A stretch of DNA of 64,000 nt from Nitrospira sp. (GCA_029194725.1 JARFXQ010000003.1:210994-274993); one strand, 5' to 3'; shown: positions 1 through 8,799, numbered from the stretch's first letter. Made by a program: numbers and translations. The notes: generated by a model not told the origin, from the sequence alone.

Positions 1-257
1 CCCCCGCCTCTCGCCTGAGAAATCGGCATTGCATAGAAGACCGGGCTCACACTTTCCTCCAGCTCGATCTGGCACCTCTCTGGAAGCTCAGTCCGGTACT
101 CGTCGTTATAGATCACGATGCCCGGTTCCTTTGTTCGAAGGAGCGTAAGGAGCCGCTCCGCCGCCTCTTCCTTGGTGTTCGCCTCAGTCGCTTCGACGCC
201 GGTCAATCGCAAACCCAGCGCTGTGTCGGGATCGGTGATGACGATCAGGCGGGCCAT
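1..257 (-). CDS. ntpG: V/A-type ATP synthase subunit F, 3' end cut by the window edge
   Basis: Reading the minus strand from the ATG at 257 gives a protein starting MARLIVITDPDTALGLRLTG, which has the Rossmann-like N-terminus of V/A-ATPase subunit F (NtpG of Enterococcus hirae). About 85 residues are visible and the frame is still open at base 1. Subunit F sits on the central stalk with subunit D and regulates rotation. The start overlaps the stop of the subunit C gene by 13 bases, so translation is probably coupled. Subunits A, B and D should lie just beyond the left edge. The assignment rests on sequence plus the canonical operon order. Confidence 0.88.
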   Translation of the reverse strand, partial: MARLIVITDPDTALGLRLTGVEATEANTKEEAAERLLTLLRTKEPGIVIYNDEYRTELPERCQIELEESVSPVFYAMPISQARGG

Positions 258-1321
258 AGGACCAGCCATTCCTCAATTTGTTCGTTCAGCATTCCCAAAG
301 CCTTGCCTCGTAGGATCATTCTGATGTTGCGCACCTCGTTGGTCTTCTGCTCGATATACAAGATCGCCAGACCGATCCCCAGCGGATCCGGTCGAGAGAG
401 GCTGGCTGCTTTGCGAACAGTTACAAGGTCCAATTTCCTCTCGACGAGTGGAAGAGAAATATGTTCCTTATCCGAAACTGAGCCTGCAAGCCAGCCGTAA
501 GGGGTAGCATCGAGACCGGCGAGTCCATCCCGTATATCTCGGGCACCCACGACTGCCTCATAATGGGTTCGTGTGAACCGCCCCCCTGCCTTCAGGAAGT
601 GCCGGCCGGCCTCTATGGACGATAGAGCGCTACCTTCAGCAAGGTAACGGAGCGCCGTCAGAAGATTGGCCTTATCCACAAGGAACAAGAGATAGTCCCT
701 GACGGCTCGATCGTTGTCATTGCCATCAGCCACCAGTCGGGATGTGTGCACAACAGCGAACCGGTCGAGCTCAGACTCGAGCGGTTCCAGGTTGTCGGTC
801 TCTCCAAGCAGATCCAGCCCGGTGCTGACAGGACGGGAAAGTGGATGGCGCCACGTTTCCAGCAGATGAGCCACGGCTTGCATGGTAGGCGCACGAGCAA
901 GTTCCCCCACAGCGAAGTCATCCAGTATTCCAACCGGAAGCGTCGTCTCCAGGATTTCTTCGACCGGTGCGGCCGCCTGCTTCCCACGTAGCACTGCTTT
1001 CAGATTGTAGACATCCCATAGCAGGAACAGCCTGTTGATCAACTCACGCGAGCGATTGGAGAAGAAGCATCGAAGAACAGTGAGGTTCTGTGTAAGGTCC
1101 CGCCGGAGCGCTTCATCGATGCGAGCGACCGTCCCAACTGGATCGGCCGGACCGTATCCCGTGAAGGCTTGCTCCAACGGACAGGCATAGGGCGAACGCT
1201 TCAAGATCTCGATCAGGCCGTCGAAGATCGCGCAGCCCAACAAGGATTCGTACTGGCCCCGGTTGAGAAGGCGGCCTTCCATGGCACGGATCCTGGCGTT
1301 GGTGTAGGCATAGTCAGCCAT
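245..1321 (-). CDS. ntpC: V/A-type ATP synthase subunit C
   Basis: This 358-residue protein begins MADYAYTNARIRAMEGRLL, the typical start of subunit C (d in eukaryotes), the funnel-shaped adaptor that links the proteolipid ring to the central stalk. It is largely alpha-helical and of the usual family length. It lies 3 bases downstream of the subunit E gene and overlaps subunit F, as expected inside one translationally coupled operon. No unusual feature was seen. Confidence 0.93.
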   Translation of the reverse strand: MADYAYTNARIRAMEGRLLNRGQYESLLGCAIFDGLIEILKRSPYACPLEQAFTGYGPADPVGTVARIDEALRRDLTQNLTVLRCFFSNRSRELINRLFLLWDVYNLKAVLRGKQAAAPVEEILETTLPVGILDDFAVGELARAPTMQAVAHLLETWRHPLSRPVSTGLDLLGETDNLEPLESELDRFAVVHTSRLVADGNDNDRAVRDYLLFLVDKANLLTALRYLAEGSALSSIEAGRHFLKAGGRFTRTHYEAVVGARDIRDGLAGLDATPYGWLAGSVSDKEHISLPLVERKLDLVTVRKAASLSRPDPLGIGLAILYIEQKTNEVRNIRMILRGKALGMLNEQIEEWLVLWPA

Positions 1322-1324
1322 GTG

Positions 1325-1948
1325 TCATCGTTCGCGTTTTGACGTCGTGGTTGATGGCTGAACCCTGGCTGGATCTTCAGTGAACAACAGTCGGTTCAGC
1401 TCAATCATCAGTTCTGGCTTTGCTTTGGCCAGACGACCGGCAAAGGAGTTGGTGAGGACCTCGCCATCGGCTTCGAGCCTCATCCCAAGACGGAGATCGC
1501 CCTGCTGTTGCTCTTCAACATGGATTCTCCGTTCTCTCAAGATATCTTCAAGGTACGGTCGCTCCCGACTGTCAATGAGCACTCGTGGTGATTGAGAAGA
1601 AGTAACGGAGAGTATTTCATTGAGGAGTAGATTGAGGATCGCCGTCCGAGCATTGCCGGTGAGAGTCATGGCCTTCTGACCGGCGCCACGCCACACTGTG
1701 TCTAGGATCTCCCGCTTGGCCTGGAGCAAGACATGGCGAACAGAGAGCCTCGCGCTGCTCAGAATCGCAGTCCGCTGGGTGGATCGGGTTCGGCGGATGG
1801 TGGCGTCTGTCTCACGGTCCAAGATTTGGCACTGTTGTTGTGCCTCATGTACCAGGCGTTCAGCCTCGGTCTTGGCCTTACACACGATGGCTTCACTCTT
1901 GGTTCTCCCTTCTTCCAGCAGCGCGTCGATGAGTGTCTCGTACGGCAT
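1325..1948 (-). CDS. ntpE: V/A-type ATP synthase subunit E
   Basis: The 207-residue protein starts with a long charged helix (LIDALLEEGRTKSEAIVCKA and onward) and ends in a mixed alpha/beta domain, as in peripheral-stalk subunit E. Subunit E pairs with the H/G subunit as a right-handed coiled coil that holds the A3B3 head against subunit I. It follows the proteolipid gene by 8 bases. Length and operon position agree with the family. Confidence 0.92.
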   Translation of the reverse strand: MPYETLIDALLEEGRTKSEAIVCKAKTEAERLVHEAQQQCQILDRETDATIRRTRSTQRTAILSSARLSVRHVLLQAKREILDTVWRGAGQKAMTLTGNARTAILNLLLNEILSVTSSQSPRVLIDSRERPYLEDILRERRIHVEEQQQGDLRLGMRLEADGEVLTNSFAGRLAKAKPELMIELNRLLFTEDPARVQPSTTTSKRER

Positions 1949-1956
1949 CGGGGGGT

Positions 1957-2178
1957 TTACTTCATGGCGAATAAAATCAGAATGGCGACGGTAAACCCGA
2001 AGATGACCAACGTTTCCGGAATGACGAGCAAAATCAACATGGTCCCGAAGGTTTCGGGCTTCTCCAGAATCGCAGCAACCGCCGCTGCGCCGATCTTAGC
2101 TTGCGCCAACCCCGTAGCCAGGGCGGCCAGCCCAATTGCCAGACCCGCTCCGATTGCGATGAGTCCGATCTCTGTCAT
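1957..2178 (-). CDS. ntpK: V/A-type ATP synthase proteolipid subunit K (c-ring)
   Basis: This 73-residue protein is a single hairpin of two transmembrane helices (about residues 5-36 and 45-72). The ion-carrying Glu55 lies in VIPETLVIFGF in helix 2, and Gln26 lies in GLAQAKIG in helix 1. In Enterococcus hirae NtpK the matching Gln (IAQGK) and Glu (VETYAILGF) are sodium ligands, so sodium coupling is possible, but this is inference. The short two-helix form is the ancestral kind, not the duplicated four-helix form of E. hirae. The gene sits between subunits I and E. Confidence 0.94.
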   Translation of the reverse strand: MTEIGLIAIGAGLAIGLAALATGLAQAKIGAAAVAAILEKPETFGTMLILLVIPETLVIFGFTVAILILFAMK

Positions 2179-2205
2179 GATCCTCCTCCATGGTTGTCCT
2201 CCACC

Positions 2206-4125
2206 TCACACTCGAACAGGCAGGGCCTGGTGGAGATGTCGGAAAGGCTTGTACGGCCGGCCGCCAGGTGCAAAGAAATTTTCGAAAAATTCTACATAAT
2301 GGAGCCGGAGCGATTGGATGGTCGGCGAGAAGATGCTGAAGATGAGATTGATCCCGTGGAGCGCACCAGCGATGGCGAGGCTCAAAAAGACGTTACCCAC
2401 CATACCGCCTAGTTTGTTCGCGGCAAAGGCGAGTGCGGCCGACGCGACGCCGATCCCCATCAGGCGCAGGTAGGAAAGCACATTGACGAGGTTGTGCAGC
2501 TCCATGGCTCCGCGGCCCCTTCCAACAACGAAGATGATGGCCAGCGCGCATAGTAGGCTCGTGACCTCGGCTGAGATCCAGTCCCGTGGCAACATTTTGG
2601 CGACGCTTGCGATGAGAGAGATGAATGACAGGACAAGCACCGTGCCGCCGCACTTCATCAAACAGTCCTGCCGGTTCCCATACCGCCAGGCCGAGTACGT
2701 ACCAAGCGCAAGCCCTAACAGCACATGCGCCGTGCCTATCCCGATGGAGAGGAAGAGAAGAGGCAGGAACGCCTGCATGCGGTTCAGCACCGGATGCAGA
2801 CCGACGTACTCGCCTAGCTCACCAAACAACTCTCCAAACAGAAGTCCAAACAAGATGGCCGAGCCAGAAGCCCATAGGAAGATAGTTGAAAGGTCACGAA
2901 CGAGCGGATAGGAGCGGTAATGCCGTCTGACCATGGCTGCGGCGGCAATAAGGAGTAGCCCATAGCCGGCATCGCCGACAATCACGCCATAGAACAAGGG
3001 GAAAAACACCGCCACGTATGGGGTCGGATCGATGCTTCCGTATCGCGGCAAAGCCACGACCCGGGTCAATCTTTCAAACGGTCGGAGGAATCCTGGATTC
3101 CGCAGTGCCACTGGGACAGCCGCCCATTCCTTGGGAACAACCGGATATTGTTCCAGCACAACCTTGCCGGCGAATTCCTTTTCAATCCGAAGACTCAACA
3201 TGGCGAGTGCACAATTGGGGACCCAACCGTAGATAAACGTCGCCAGATCGGTCTGGTAGAAAAGGGTGCTTGCTTCAATTTGATCAAGGCAACGGTCGAC
3301 AGTCTCCTGATACTGCGCCAACTCCTGACGCCAGTGAAGCGCGGCATCTTTCAGCTCCTGTCGATAACGGATCGCCTGGAGAGGCAGTTCCGTCTTCTTC
3401 TGGAGCAGCATGCGCAGGGCTTCTCCCAAAGGCCTGTCCGAGACGGAGGCTGGTAGTCGCAACTCGGTGATGCCTTCTTCCCATAGCAGAGCACGAATCT
3501 TCACGCTGTACTCTTTGGGAAAAATCAGGAGAACGACCAACACAGGCTCCTCCAGGCTCGTATGGAACAGCTCATAACGATTGAGCGTGATCTTGGCCAT
3601 CAGTTCTCGCAGAAGAGGCAGGAGATCACGGGATTCGTCGCCCTCCTCGAATGTCACGCCGAGGTGGTCTAATTCCTCGCTTTTCTGGATGAACTGTAAG
3701 AACGGTGTCAGTCCCGCCAAGGCCCTCTCGTATTTGGACAGGAGAGCCAGCTCTTCCTCACTTGCCTTCAGTCTGGTCACGAGGTCATCAATATGGCGAC
3801 CAATCTCTCCTACCCGGCCAGTGAGGTGGGCCAAGCCCACTTCCGTCAGTTCCGGTTGTCGAGTAGATCGGGCGGTCAGTCTTTCGTCCGACGGGATCCC
3901 AGGAAGGAGCAGAAGAAGCCGACGCAAGTCCTCATGCAATCGTTCCAGTTCAGCTCGTCGCTGCCGAACACATTCATTCATCACATGAGGACGTAAGGGG
4001 ATCTCTCTCGCCTCGATCGGGGTAGAATCGATGTGCAAGACGCCGACTTCCTGAAGCACCGCCGTCACATGTTCCACCTGGGTGCGTGGTGAAACCAGCC
4101 TGACCTTCACCATCGGTTCAATCAT
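2206..4125 (-). CDS. ntpI: V/A-type ATP synthase subunit I (membrane a-subunit)
   Basis: From the chosen start (MIEPMVKVRLVSPRTQVEHV) the protein has about 639 residues: a cytoplasmic N-terminal half with coiled-coil stretches and a C-terminal membrane half with several helices (about residues 370-625). The motif YGVIVGDAGYGLLL and the later helix with RLMGIGVASAALAF are typical of subunit I. Its Arg would face the proteolipid glutamate. The frame is open further upstream, but the ATG at 4125 overlaps the H-subunit stop as ATGATTGA, which favours this start; the ATG at 4113 is an alternative. The subunit forms the ion half-channels and anchors the peripheral stalks. Confidence 0.93.
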   Translation of the reverse strand: MIEPMVKVRLVSPRTQVEHVTAVLQEVGVLHIDSTPIEAREIPLRPHVMNECVRQRRAELERLHEDLRRLLLLLPGIPSDERLTARSTRQPELTEVGLAHLTGRVGEIGRHIDDLVTRLKASEEELALLSKYERALAGLTPFLQFIQKSEELDHLGVTFEEGDESRDLLPLLRELMAKITLNRYELFHTSLEEPVLVVLLIFPKEYSVKIRALLWEEGITELRLPASVSDRPLGEALRMLLQKKTELPLQAIRYRQELKDAALHWRQELAQYQETVDRCLDQIEASTLFYQTDLATFIYGWVPNCALAMLSLRIEKEFAGKVVLEQYPVVPKEWAAVPVALRNPGFLRPFERLTRVVALPRYGSIDPTPYVAVFFPLFYGVIVGDAGYGLLLIAAAAMVRRHYRSYPLVRDLSTIFLWASGSAILFGLLFGELFGELGEYVGLHPVLNRMQAFLPLLFLSIGIGTAHVLLGLALGTYSAWRYGNRQDCLMKCGGTVLVLSFISLIASVAKMLPRDWISAEVTSLLCALAIIFVVGRGRGAMELHNLVNVLSYLRLMGIGVASAALAFAANKLGGMVGNVFLSLAIAGALHGINLIFSIFSPTIQSLRLHYVEFFENFFAPGGRPYKPFRHLHQALPVRV

Positions 4126-4471
4126 GGAGTCGATCCCAACCTGGCAGGATGCGATCGAGAACGAGATCAACCGCCTCATCGATCCTGCCCATGCAATGAG
4201 CTCTCATGTCGCTTGCATTCGCCTGGGCGTTCGTGAGCAACTGCTCAGCCTCGCGCTTCGCCTCTGCGAGGCCCGCAGCCAGCGCGCTGGACTGTCTTTG
4301 CTCGATCCCTCTATGCTTCTCGGCCAGTAAGGACGCCGCCTCGGCCCGCGCACGTTCTAATATTTCGGCCGCCTCTCGCTCGGCCTGTCGAAGCATCGCC
4401 TCAACGGACCGTTCAGCCTCGTGGATTTCTCTGAGGATCTCAGGAGCCTGTGGCGTATTCTGCTCAGGCAT
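4118..4471 (-). CDS. ntpF: V/A-type ATP synthase subunit H/G (peripheral stalk)
   Basis: From the ATG at 4471 the protein has 117 residues and is almost wholly a charged coiled coil rich in Ala, Glu and Arg (AERSVEAMLRQAEREAAEIL), as in the stalk subunit that pairs with subunit E. An upstream in-frame ATG at 4525 would add 18 residues without helical character, so the inner start (MPEQNTPQAPEI) is preferred. It is the first gene of the visible H-I-K-E-C-F operon, and the promoter should lie in 4472-4626, where no clear element was recognised. Confidence 0.85.
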   Translation of the reverse strand: MPEQNTPQAPEILREIHEAERSVEAMLRQAEREAAEILERARAEAASLLAEKHRGIEQRQSSALAAGLAEAKREAEQLLTNAQANASDMRAHCMGRIDEAVDLVLDRILPGWDRLHD

Positions 4472-4626
4472 CGTTGCCTCTGAGTGAACACATGCGTACC
4501 TCCCGGTCGCAAACTTTGAACTCAATGGTCCTTGAGCCGGGAGGAAAGCCCTTCTCTCTCGCCCATGATCCGGCGTTTCATCACCAGGGACTCTGCGAGG
4601 ACCACATTCTTGCGATTTCGCTCACC

Positions 4627-5085
4627 TTATCCGCTGCCCCCCTTTCCTGGCCACCAATACTTGGCCGTCGCCTTCAGGTAGCCGAAAACCACATCCCGTC
4701 TGGATGCAATGCCAACCAGGATATTCCCCCTCACAACAGGAGCCCGGATGAGGTGTCGCTCCTGAAGAAGGTGGGTCAAATCCGTGACCAGCATCTCTTC
4801 AGTGACCGTGACAACATTTCTGGTCATGATCTCTGCCGCTGTGATGTGACGAAGATCTTTTCCCTCCTCCATGACCCGTAACAGGTCGAATTCGGACACA
4901 AGACCGACAAGCGTGAAATCATTCTCCACGACGGGCACGGCTCCAAAGTTCTGGTCGGTCATCGTTTCCGCGATGGCAATCCCTTTGGTATCAGGGCTCA
5001 CCATATAAACGTCATTTTCCATGACTTGTCGAACGGTCAATGTCTTGGGGTCATGCTCATTCACAAAATGTTCTGCTGCTCTCAT
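4627..5085 (-). CDS. Two-CBS-domain protein
   Basis: This 152-residue protein consists of two CBS modules (about residues 19-72 and 85-140). Each has the usual pattern of a V(M/R) segment, a fixed hydrophobic strand and a D-x-L or RRDV turn (LVSEFDLLRV, VGIASRRDVVF). Tandem CBS pairs bind adenine nucleotides and sense energy state. No catalytic domain is attached, so it may act as a stand-alone regulator. It lies just upstream of the ATPase operon on the same strand and downstream of a second CBS protein, which suggests related control. A partner is not evident from the sequence. Confidence 0.9.
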   Translation of the reverse strand: MRAAEHFVNEHDPKTLTVRQVMENDVYMVSPDTKGIAIAETMTDQNFGAVPVVENDFTLVGLVSEFDLLRVMEEGKDLRHITAAEIMTRNVVTVTEEMLVTDLTHLLQERHLIRAPVVRGNILVGIASRRDVVFGYLKATAKYWWPGKGGSG

Positions 5086-5235
5086 AACGCCTCCCTCCCC
5101 ATTGGTATCCTCTCCCCCTCACTTCCCAGGAAGGCCAATGCCATCGGATAATAAATTTTGACCCGACACTCTAATGCAGGAGGATCGCGAACATAGGCGA
5201 TCCTCATCCTCAGAAAATCGTCGGAAAAGCATCCA

Positions 5236-5652
5236 TTAGGAAGCGATATATCGCTCCAGGTGTTGAATCAGCTCTTCCTTCTCATCGATCATCAGGGTCA
5301 CCATGTCCCGGAGTGAAACGATGCCGACGAACTCGGCTTCATCGAACACCAAAAGATGCCGACATCGGTGTTCCTTCATCAGATCCAAGCAACGACTCGC
5401 CGTATCGTTCGGGCTGACCTTGATCGAGTCTCCGGTCATCGCATCCTTGATCTTGACCTTTTCCGGGTCTTTCCCCCTACCGACTACGTGCATCACCAGG
5501 TCACGTTCCGTGAACAGACCTCGGATCCCGGAAGCATTCGTAACAACCACGGAACCAATGAATTCCTCGGTCATGAGTTCGGCCGCGTCGAGAACGGATT
5601 TGTTCGCGTCGATGGTGGCGACTCGCCGCACGATTTTCGACACGATCGTCAT
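5236..5652 (-). CDS. Two-CBS-domain protein
   Basis: The 138-residue protein is a tandem CBS pair (about residues 7-60 and 72-130) with GLFTERDLVMHV and GIVSLRDMVTLM as the two conserved strand-turn-helix segments. This type, with a short C-terminal helix ending in HLERYIAS, is common as a free-standing adenylate-binding regulator. It is 150 bases upstream of another CBS gene on the same strand, and the pair probably arose by duplication and divergence. The target is unknown. Confidence 0.9.
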   Translation of the reverse strand: MTIVSKIVRRVATIDANKSVLDAAELMTEEFIGSVVVTNASGIRGLFTERDLVMHVVGRGKDPEKVKIKDAMTGDSIKVSPNDTASRCLDLMKEHRCRHLLVFDEAEFVGIVSLRDMVTLMIDEKEELIQHLERYIAS

Positions 5653-5800
5653 GTGCGCATAAGCCTCTCTCCCCGGTCTGCCCAGGCAGGATTGTCAAAT
5701 CCGTGAAAAAGAACCACTGACAGGCACAATGCCGGCTCGCGCTGAAGCCCTCTGCCGTTCACGCCCGGCCGGTACGAAGGCGTATCGTGACGTCTTCTTC

Positions 5801-6244
5801 TTATGCGGTGGGGATCTCCAGTACATACAATTCTCCCTTCATGCGCTCATGGATATCACAGTGAAAAGAAAAGCTTCCTGGTCTTTCAGTGGTAAACCGG
5901 ATCACCAGAGTTTTCCCGGGATTCACGTAGAATCCTTCCACACCTTTCCCATACGTCACGATCTGATCATCCTCCCCGGAGACGAGGAGCCCGGTCAGCA
6001 TCGATGATGCAAAGCCATGGCGGACGTTGTCATGATTCTCCACGACAATCTCAAGAGGCGTCCCTATCTGAATGGGGCCACCTTTGGCTAGGAAGAAGGT
6101 ACGATCCTCAATGACAATCTCAATTCGTTGCTCGCGGCTTCCTTGGATCGTGGACTGAGCCTCTGTCGAGATTGGCGCCAGAGTCGTACCGACCAGCGTC
6201 ATCATGACGGCAGATGCACAAAGGAAGAGAATATGAATTCTCAT
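5801..6244 (-). CDS. Periplasmic cupredoxin
   Basis: Translation from the ATG at 6244, which has a GAGG element at a suitable distance, gives 147 residues with an N-terminal signal peptide (hydrophobic LFLCASAVMMTLVG, likely cleavage near STEAQS). The mature part is a cupredoxin fold with candidate type 1 copper ligands: a His in NVRHGF and Cys, His and Met in FHCDIHERMKG. It should carry electrons in the periplasm. An ATG 12 bases upstream is less likely as start. No oxidase or cytochrome gene adjoins it, so its partner cannot be read from context. Confidence 0.85.
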   Translation of the reverse strand: MRIHILFLCASAVMMTLVGTTLAPISTEAQSTIQGSREQRIEIVIEDRTFFLAKGGPIQIGTPLEIVVENHDNVRHGFASSMLTGLLVSGEDDQIVTYGKGVEGFYVNPGKTLVIRFTTERPGSFSFHCDIHERMKGELYVLEIPTA

Positions 6245-6375
6245 GATGTACCTCATCGCGTGAGGGCGTCCGCCTCATCGTCCATTTTCAACATCCCGAG
6301 GCTCATCGCCCAAGAACCCCTCGAACCGCCCGGTCGACATGATCGCTTTCGACGCAATTGTTATAGAGAGTAACC

Positions 6376-7539
6376 TCACTCCACTCCCCTCACCCTACGA
6401 TCAATGGGAACATAAGCTCGGCCATGCGGTCCTTCATAAATCTGGTCAGGACGGAAGAGCTTATTGTCCTTGATCTGTTCCAACCAGTGAGCCAACCATC
6501 CTGACACACGGGCCATCGCAAATATGGTGGTGAAAAAGTCAGGATCAATGCCCATGGTTTTGTAAAGTGCTCCTGAGTAGAAATCGACATTGGGGTGGAT
6601 GCCCTTGTCGCGGAGCAGTTCCTCTCCCACTCGTTCGACTTCCTCGGCGAGATCCAGCAGCGTAGACGCTCCACAGTCTTCGGCAAGACCTCTGGCAACC
6701 TTCTGAAGGATGATAGCCCTGGGGTCCTTGACCTTGTAGATGCGATGGCCGAACCCCATCAGCTTGTGTTTAGCGGCCAGCCTTTTCTCAAGATAGGTCC
6801 GGACCCGCTCGCGCGAGCCGATTTCTTCCAGCATGTGCACAACCTCTTCCGTGGCCCCTCCATGCAGAGGACCCTTTAGAGTCCCTAGAGCAGAGGCGAC
6901 TACGCTGTACGGGTCAGCCAAGGTTGAGGCAGTCACCATGCCGCTGAAAGTGGAGGCGTTCATGGTATGTTCTGCGTGCAGAATGAGGCAGGTGTCCAGC
7001 GCCTTCGCCAAGGAGGGATGCGGAACCTTTTCTGTCAGCATGTAGAGAAAGTTACTCGCATGGTAGACATCGTCCCGGGGATGAATCTCGTGATCTCCAC
7101 GTCTGAGCCGATGATAGGCGGCAATGATAGTCGGGACTTTGGCAATCAGACGCACGACCGACCAATATTGAATCTCCGGGTCTAAGACCTGTCTGGCAGG
7201 GTAATACATACCCAGTGCCGCCACAGCTGCCTGCAACGCATCCATCGGATGCCCTTGTTCCGGAAGACACTTGATGAGATCCGTAATCCTATACTTGATG
7301 CGTCGGTGGTGACTGATGTCTTGCGAAAACCGATGGAGTTCGTCTGGAGTGGGCAAATGACCGAACAAGAGGAGAAACGAAGTTTCCAGGAATGTACTGT
7401 GAGCAGCCATCTCTGCGATGCGAATGCCGCGATACTCCAACAAGCCGGCCTGACCGTCCACATAGCTGATTGAGGATCTAGCTGCGGGAACATCGGCGAG
7501 TCCCGGTGAAAACTCGTGCAAGGTGGTCGGTTTCGTCAT
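6376..7539 (-). CDS. gltA: Citrate synthase
   Basis: This 387-residue protein is a short, type I-like citrate synthase. The substrate and catalytic elements are all present: HAEHTMNAST and LHGGATEEV with the two active-site histidines, GFGHRIYKVKDPRA for CoA and oxaloacetate binding, and NVDFYSG with the catalytic Asp. It condenses acetyl-CoA and oxaloacetate to citrate. It stands alone, with no TCA neighbour. In an autotroph using the reductive TCA cycle the physiological direction would need other evidence. Confidence 0.95.
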   Translation of the reverse strand: MTKPTTLHEFSPGLADVPAARSSISYVDGQAGLLEYRGIRIAEMAAHSTFLETSFLLLFGHLPTPDELHRFSQDISHHRRIKYRITDLIKCLPEQGHPMDALQAAVAALGMYYPARQVLDPEIQYWSVVRLIAKVPTIIAAYHRLRRGDHEIHPRDDVYHASNFLYMLTEKVPHPSLAKALDTCLILHAEHTMNASTFSGMVTASTLADPYSVVASALGTLKGPLHGGATEEVVHMLEEIGSRERVRTYLEKRLAAKHKLMGFGHRIYKVKDPRAIILQKVARGLAEDCGASTLLDLAEEVERVGEELLRDKGIHPNVDFYSGALYKTMGIDPDFFTTIFAMARVSGWLAHWLEQIKDNKLFRPDQIYEGPHGRAYVPIDRRVRGVE

Positions 7540-7973
7540 GACATCACATCCTCGATTTGCCGCGCTGTTAGAGCTTTCAGATCATAGGCATGCCCGAAAT
7601 GGTCGGCCAGCCCATAGCGGTTCCCTCCGCTCCACCACCTATTGCTAATGTAAAACAGCAAGGCCAATGCCATCGGTCGGATCGATTGTTGTGTGGAAAT
7701 CTCTCCGATTCAGCTAACGTTGCCGGTCAAGATTACAAGGCATAGTCTTCAACTCGCAGAAGGCCGTAGCAGAAAGCGGCAGCGAGCTGAACTGAGTTGT
7801 CCCGAATCGCTACAACCGCCTTGCCATTCCCTGAGATGGTCTCAGGAATCGTCCCCTCGCCGTTCACTCTGAGCCCCACTCTTCTCGCGCGTGCGAGGAC
7901 GACTGAAGCCTCGGAACTCTGTGGCATTCAATCTGCACCAATGAAATCCATTAGCACAGGAGGGCATTTGACA
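7540..7973. other. Intergenic region between divergent genes
   Basis: This stretch should hold the promoters of the citrate synthase gene (leftward) and of the small membrane protein (rightward). A 17-base string AAGGCCAATGCCATCGG at 7660-7676 recurs exactly at 5131-5147 upstream of a CBS gene. A 64-codon minus-strand frame (7733-7927) lacks a ribosome binding site and was not accepted as a gene. No RNA structure was recognised. Confidence 0.4.
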
Positions 7974-8210
7974 ATGGAGGAAAGGCGCGGGTGGCTCACG
8001 GCATTCCTGCAGGAGGTCCTTGCGATGCCGCGCAAACACGTGCTCGTCTTTCTGCTCGCAACCGTTTTGTTGATTATCGTGCAAGTAGAAGTGATCGAGG
8101 GATGGCACCTCATTCATCTTCTCGAGCTGCTTGGTCTCATGTTGTTTCTGTACATGGGATGGGTGACGTGGCGTGTGGCGCGCATCCTGAAAAAACAAGG
8201 GAAGTTATAG
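7974..8210 (+). CDS. Small membrane protein, two helices
   Basis: The ATG at 7974 follows a strong AGGAGG 10 bases upstream, which decides the start against longer in-frame options. The 78-residue product has a basic N-terminal segment and two likely membrane helices (HVLVFLLATVLLIIVQVEVI, then LIHLLELLGLMLFLYMGWV) and a basic C-terminus (RVARILKKQGKL), placing both ends in the cytoplasm. No family was recognised. The next small gene, 56 bases downstream on the same strand, may be co-transcribed. Confidence 0.7.
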   Translation: MEERRGWLTAFLQEVLAMPRKHVLVFLLATVLLIIVQVEVIEGWHLIHLLELLGLMLFLYMGWVTWRVARILKKQGKL

Positions 8211-8266
8211 GTTGTCCTGGCGAGAAACTCTCCTGCTTCATTGACGAGCCCAAAAGAGGGGGGCTT

Positions 8267-8437
8267 ATGACGCAGCTATCGCTGGAGCCGAACGAACAGG
8301 ATATCTTGATCTGGGCGCTTCAAGGCACCGTATCTGATCTCGGCGGAGAAATAGCGGACACGGAGAACCAAGAATTCCGGGAAGATCTTAAGCAACGGAA
8401 AACCGTCTTGCAGAATATCCTGCGCCGCTTGCGCTAA
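8267..8437 (+). CDS. Small hypothetical protein of 56 residues
   Basis: The frame starts with an ATG preceded by a purine-rich GAGGGGGG stretch and reads MTQLSLEPNEQDILIWALQG onward to a TAA. The sequence is polar and amphipathic, with a predicted helical C-terminal half (EDLKQRKTVLQNILRRLR). This composition and the ribosome binding site support a real gene. No family is recognised. It follows the small membrane protein gene and may form an operon with it. Confidence 0.55.
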   Translation: MTQLSLEPNEQDILIWALQGTVSDLGGEIADTENQEFREDLKQRKTVLQNILRRLR

Positions 8438-8523
8438 GGCCAGATGCTGGTTCGCTGGAGACACTTCGATCTCGGGATCGATGGGCAACACAGAAGCATG
8501 CGGCGTGGATAACGCCAGGAGAA

Positions 8524-8586
8524 CTCCGCCAGCGCGGTGGCCACTGCGCGTTGCGAAACTCATCCACGTAGTTCATGACCGTGATC
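8524..8586 (-). pseudogene. Remnant of the 5' end of a second hypD
   Basis: On the minus strand the ATG at 8576 begins MNYVDEFR, closely matching the intact hypD start MKYVDEFR at 17114. The ten bases before the ATG (GATCACGGTC) also match those before hypD (GATCGCGGTC), so this is DNA homology and not a chance peptide match. After about 10 codons a shifted frame still aligns (GCGCTGGCGGAG in both), and then similarity ends. The rest of the region to 8799 shows no gene. It looks like the leftover of a duplicated or replaced hyp locus. Confidence 0.55.
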
Positions 8587-8799
8587 ACCTACAACCGCGT
8601 GGCTCGGCATCATTCCAGCGATTTGCTGAGGACCAATTTTGGTCTTCGTGAAGACGGTCGATCTCCGATAAGCAGTGTGGTATTGATACCCTTCCTTGTG
8701 AATCGACCTCCGTCTCAACGTTTGAGCTAAGCGGCGTTGTTCAGCTTTATCGAGCAGCCTAAAGAACTCGGGGTTGAGCGTCAGGTTAGGTGGCGGGCC
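8587..8799. other. Non-coding stretch beside the hypD remnant
   Basis: Together with 8438-8523 this surrounds the hypD remnant. No ribosome binding site, convincing reading frame, RNA fold or repeat was seen. Confidence 0.3.

Noticed and set aside
7733..7927. 64-codon minus-strand open frame
   Set aside because: No Shine-Dalgarno sequence, and it lies in the expected promoter region of divergent genes.
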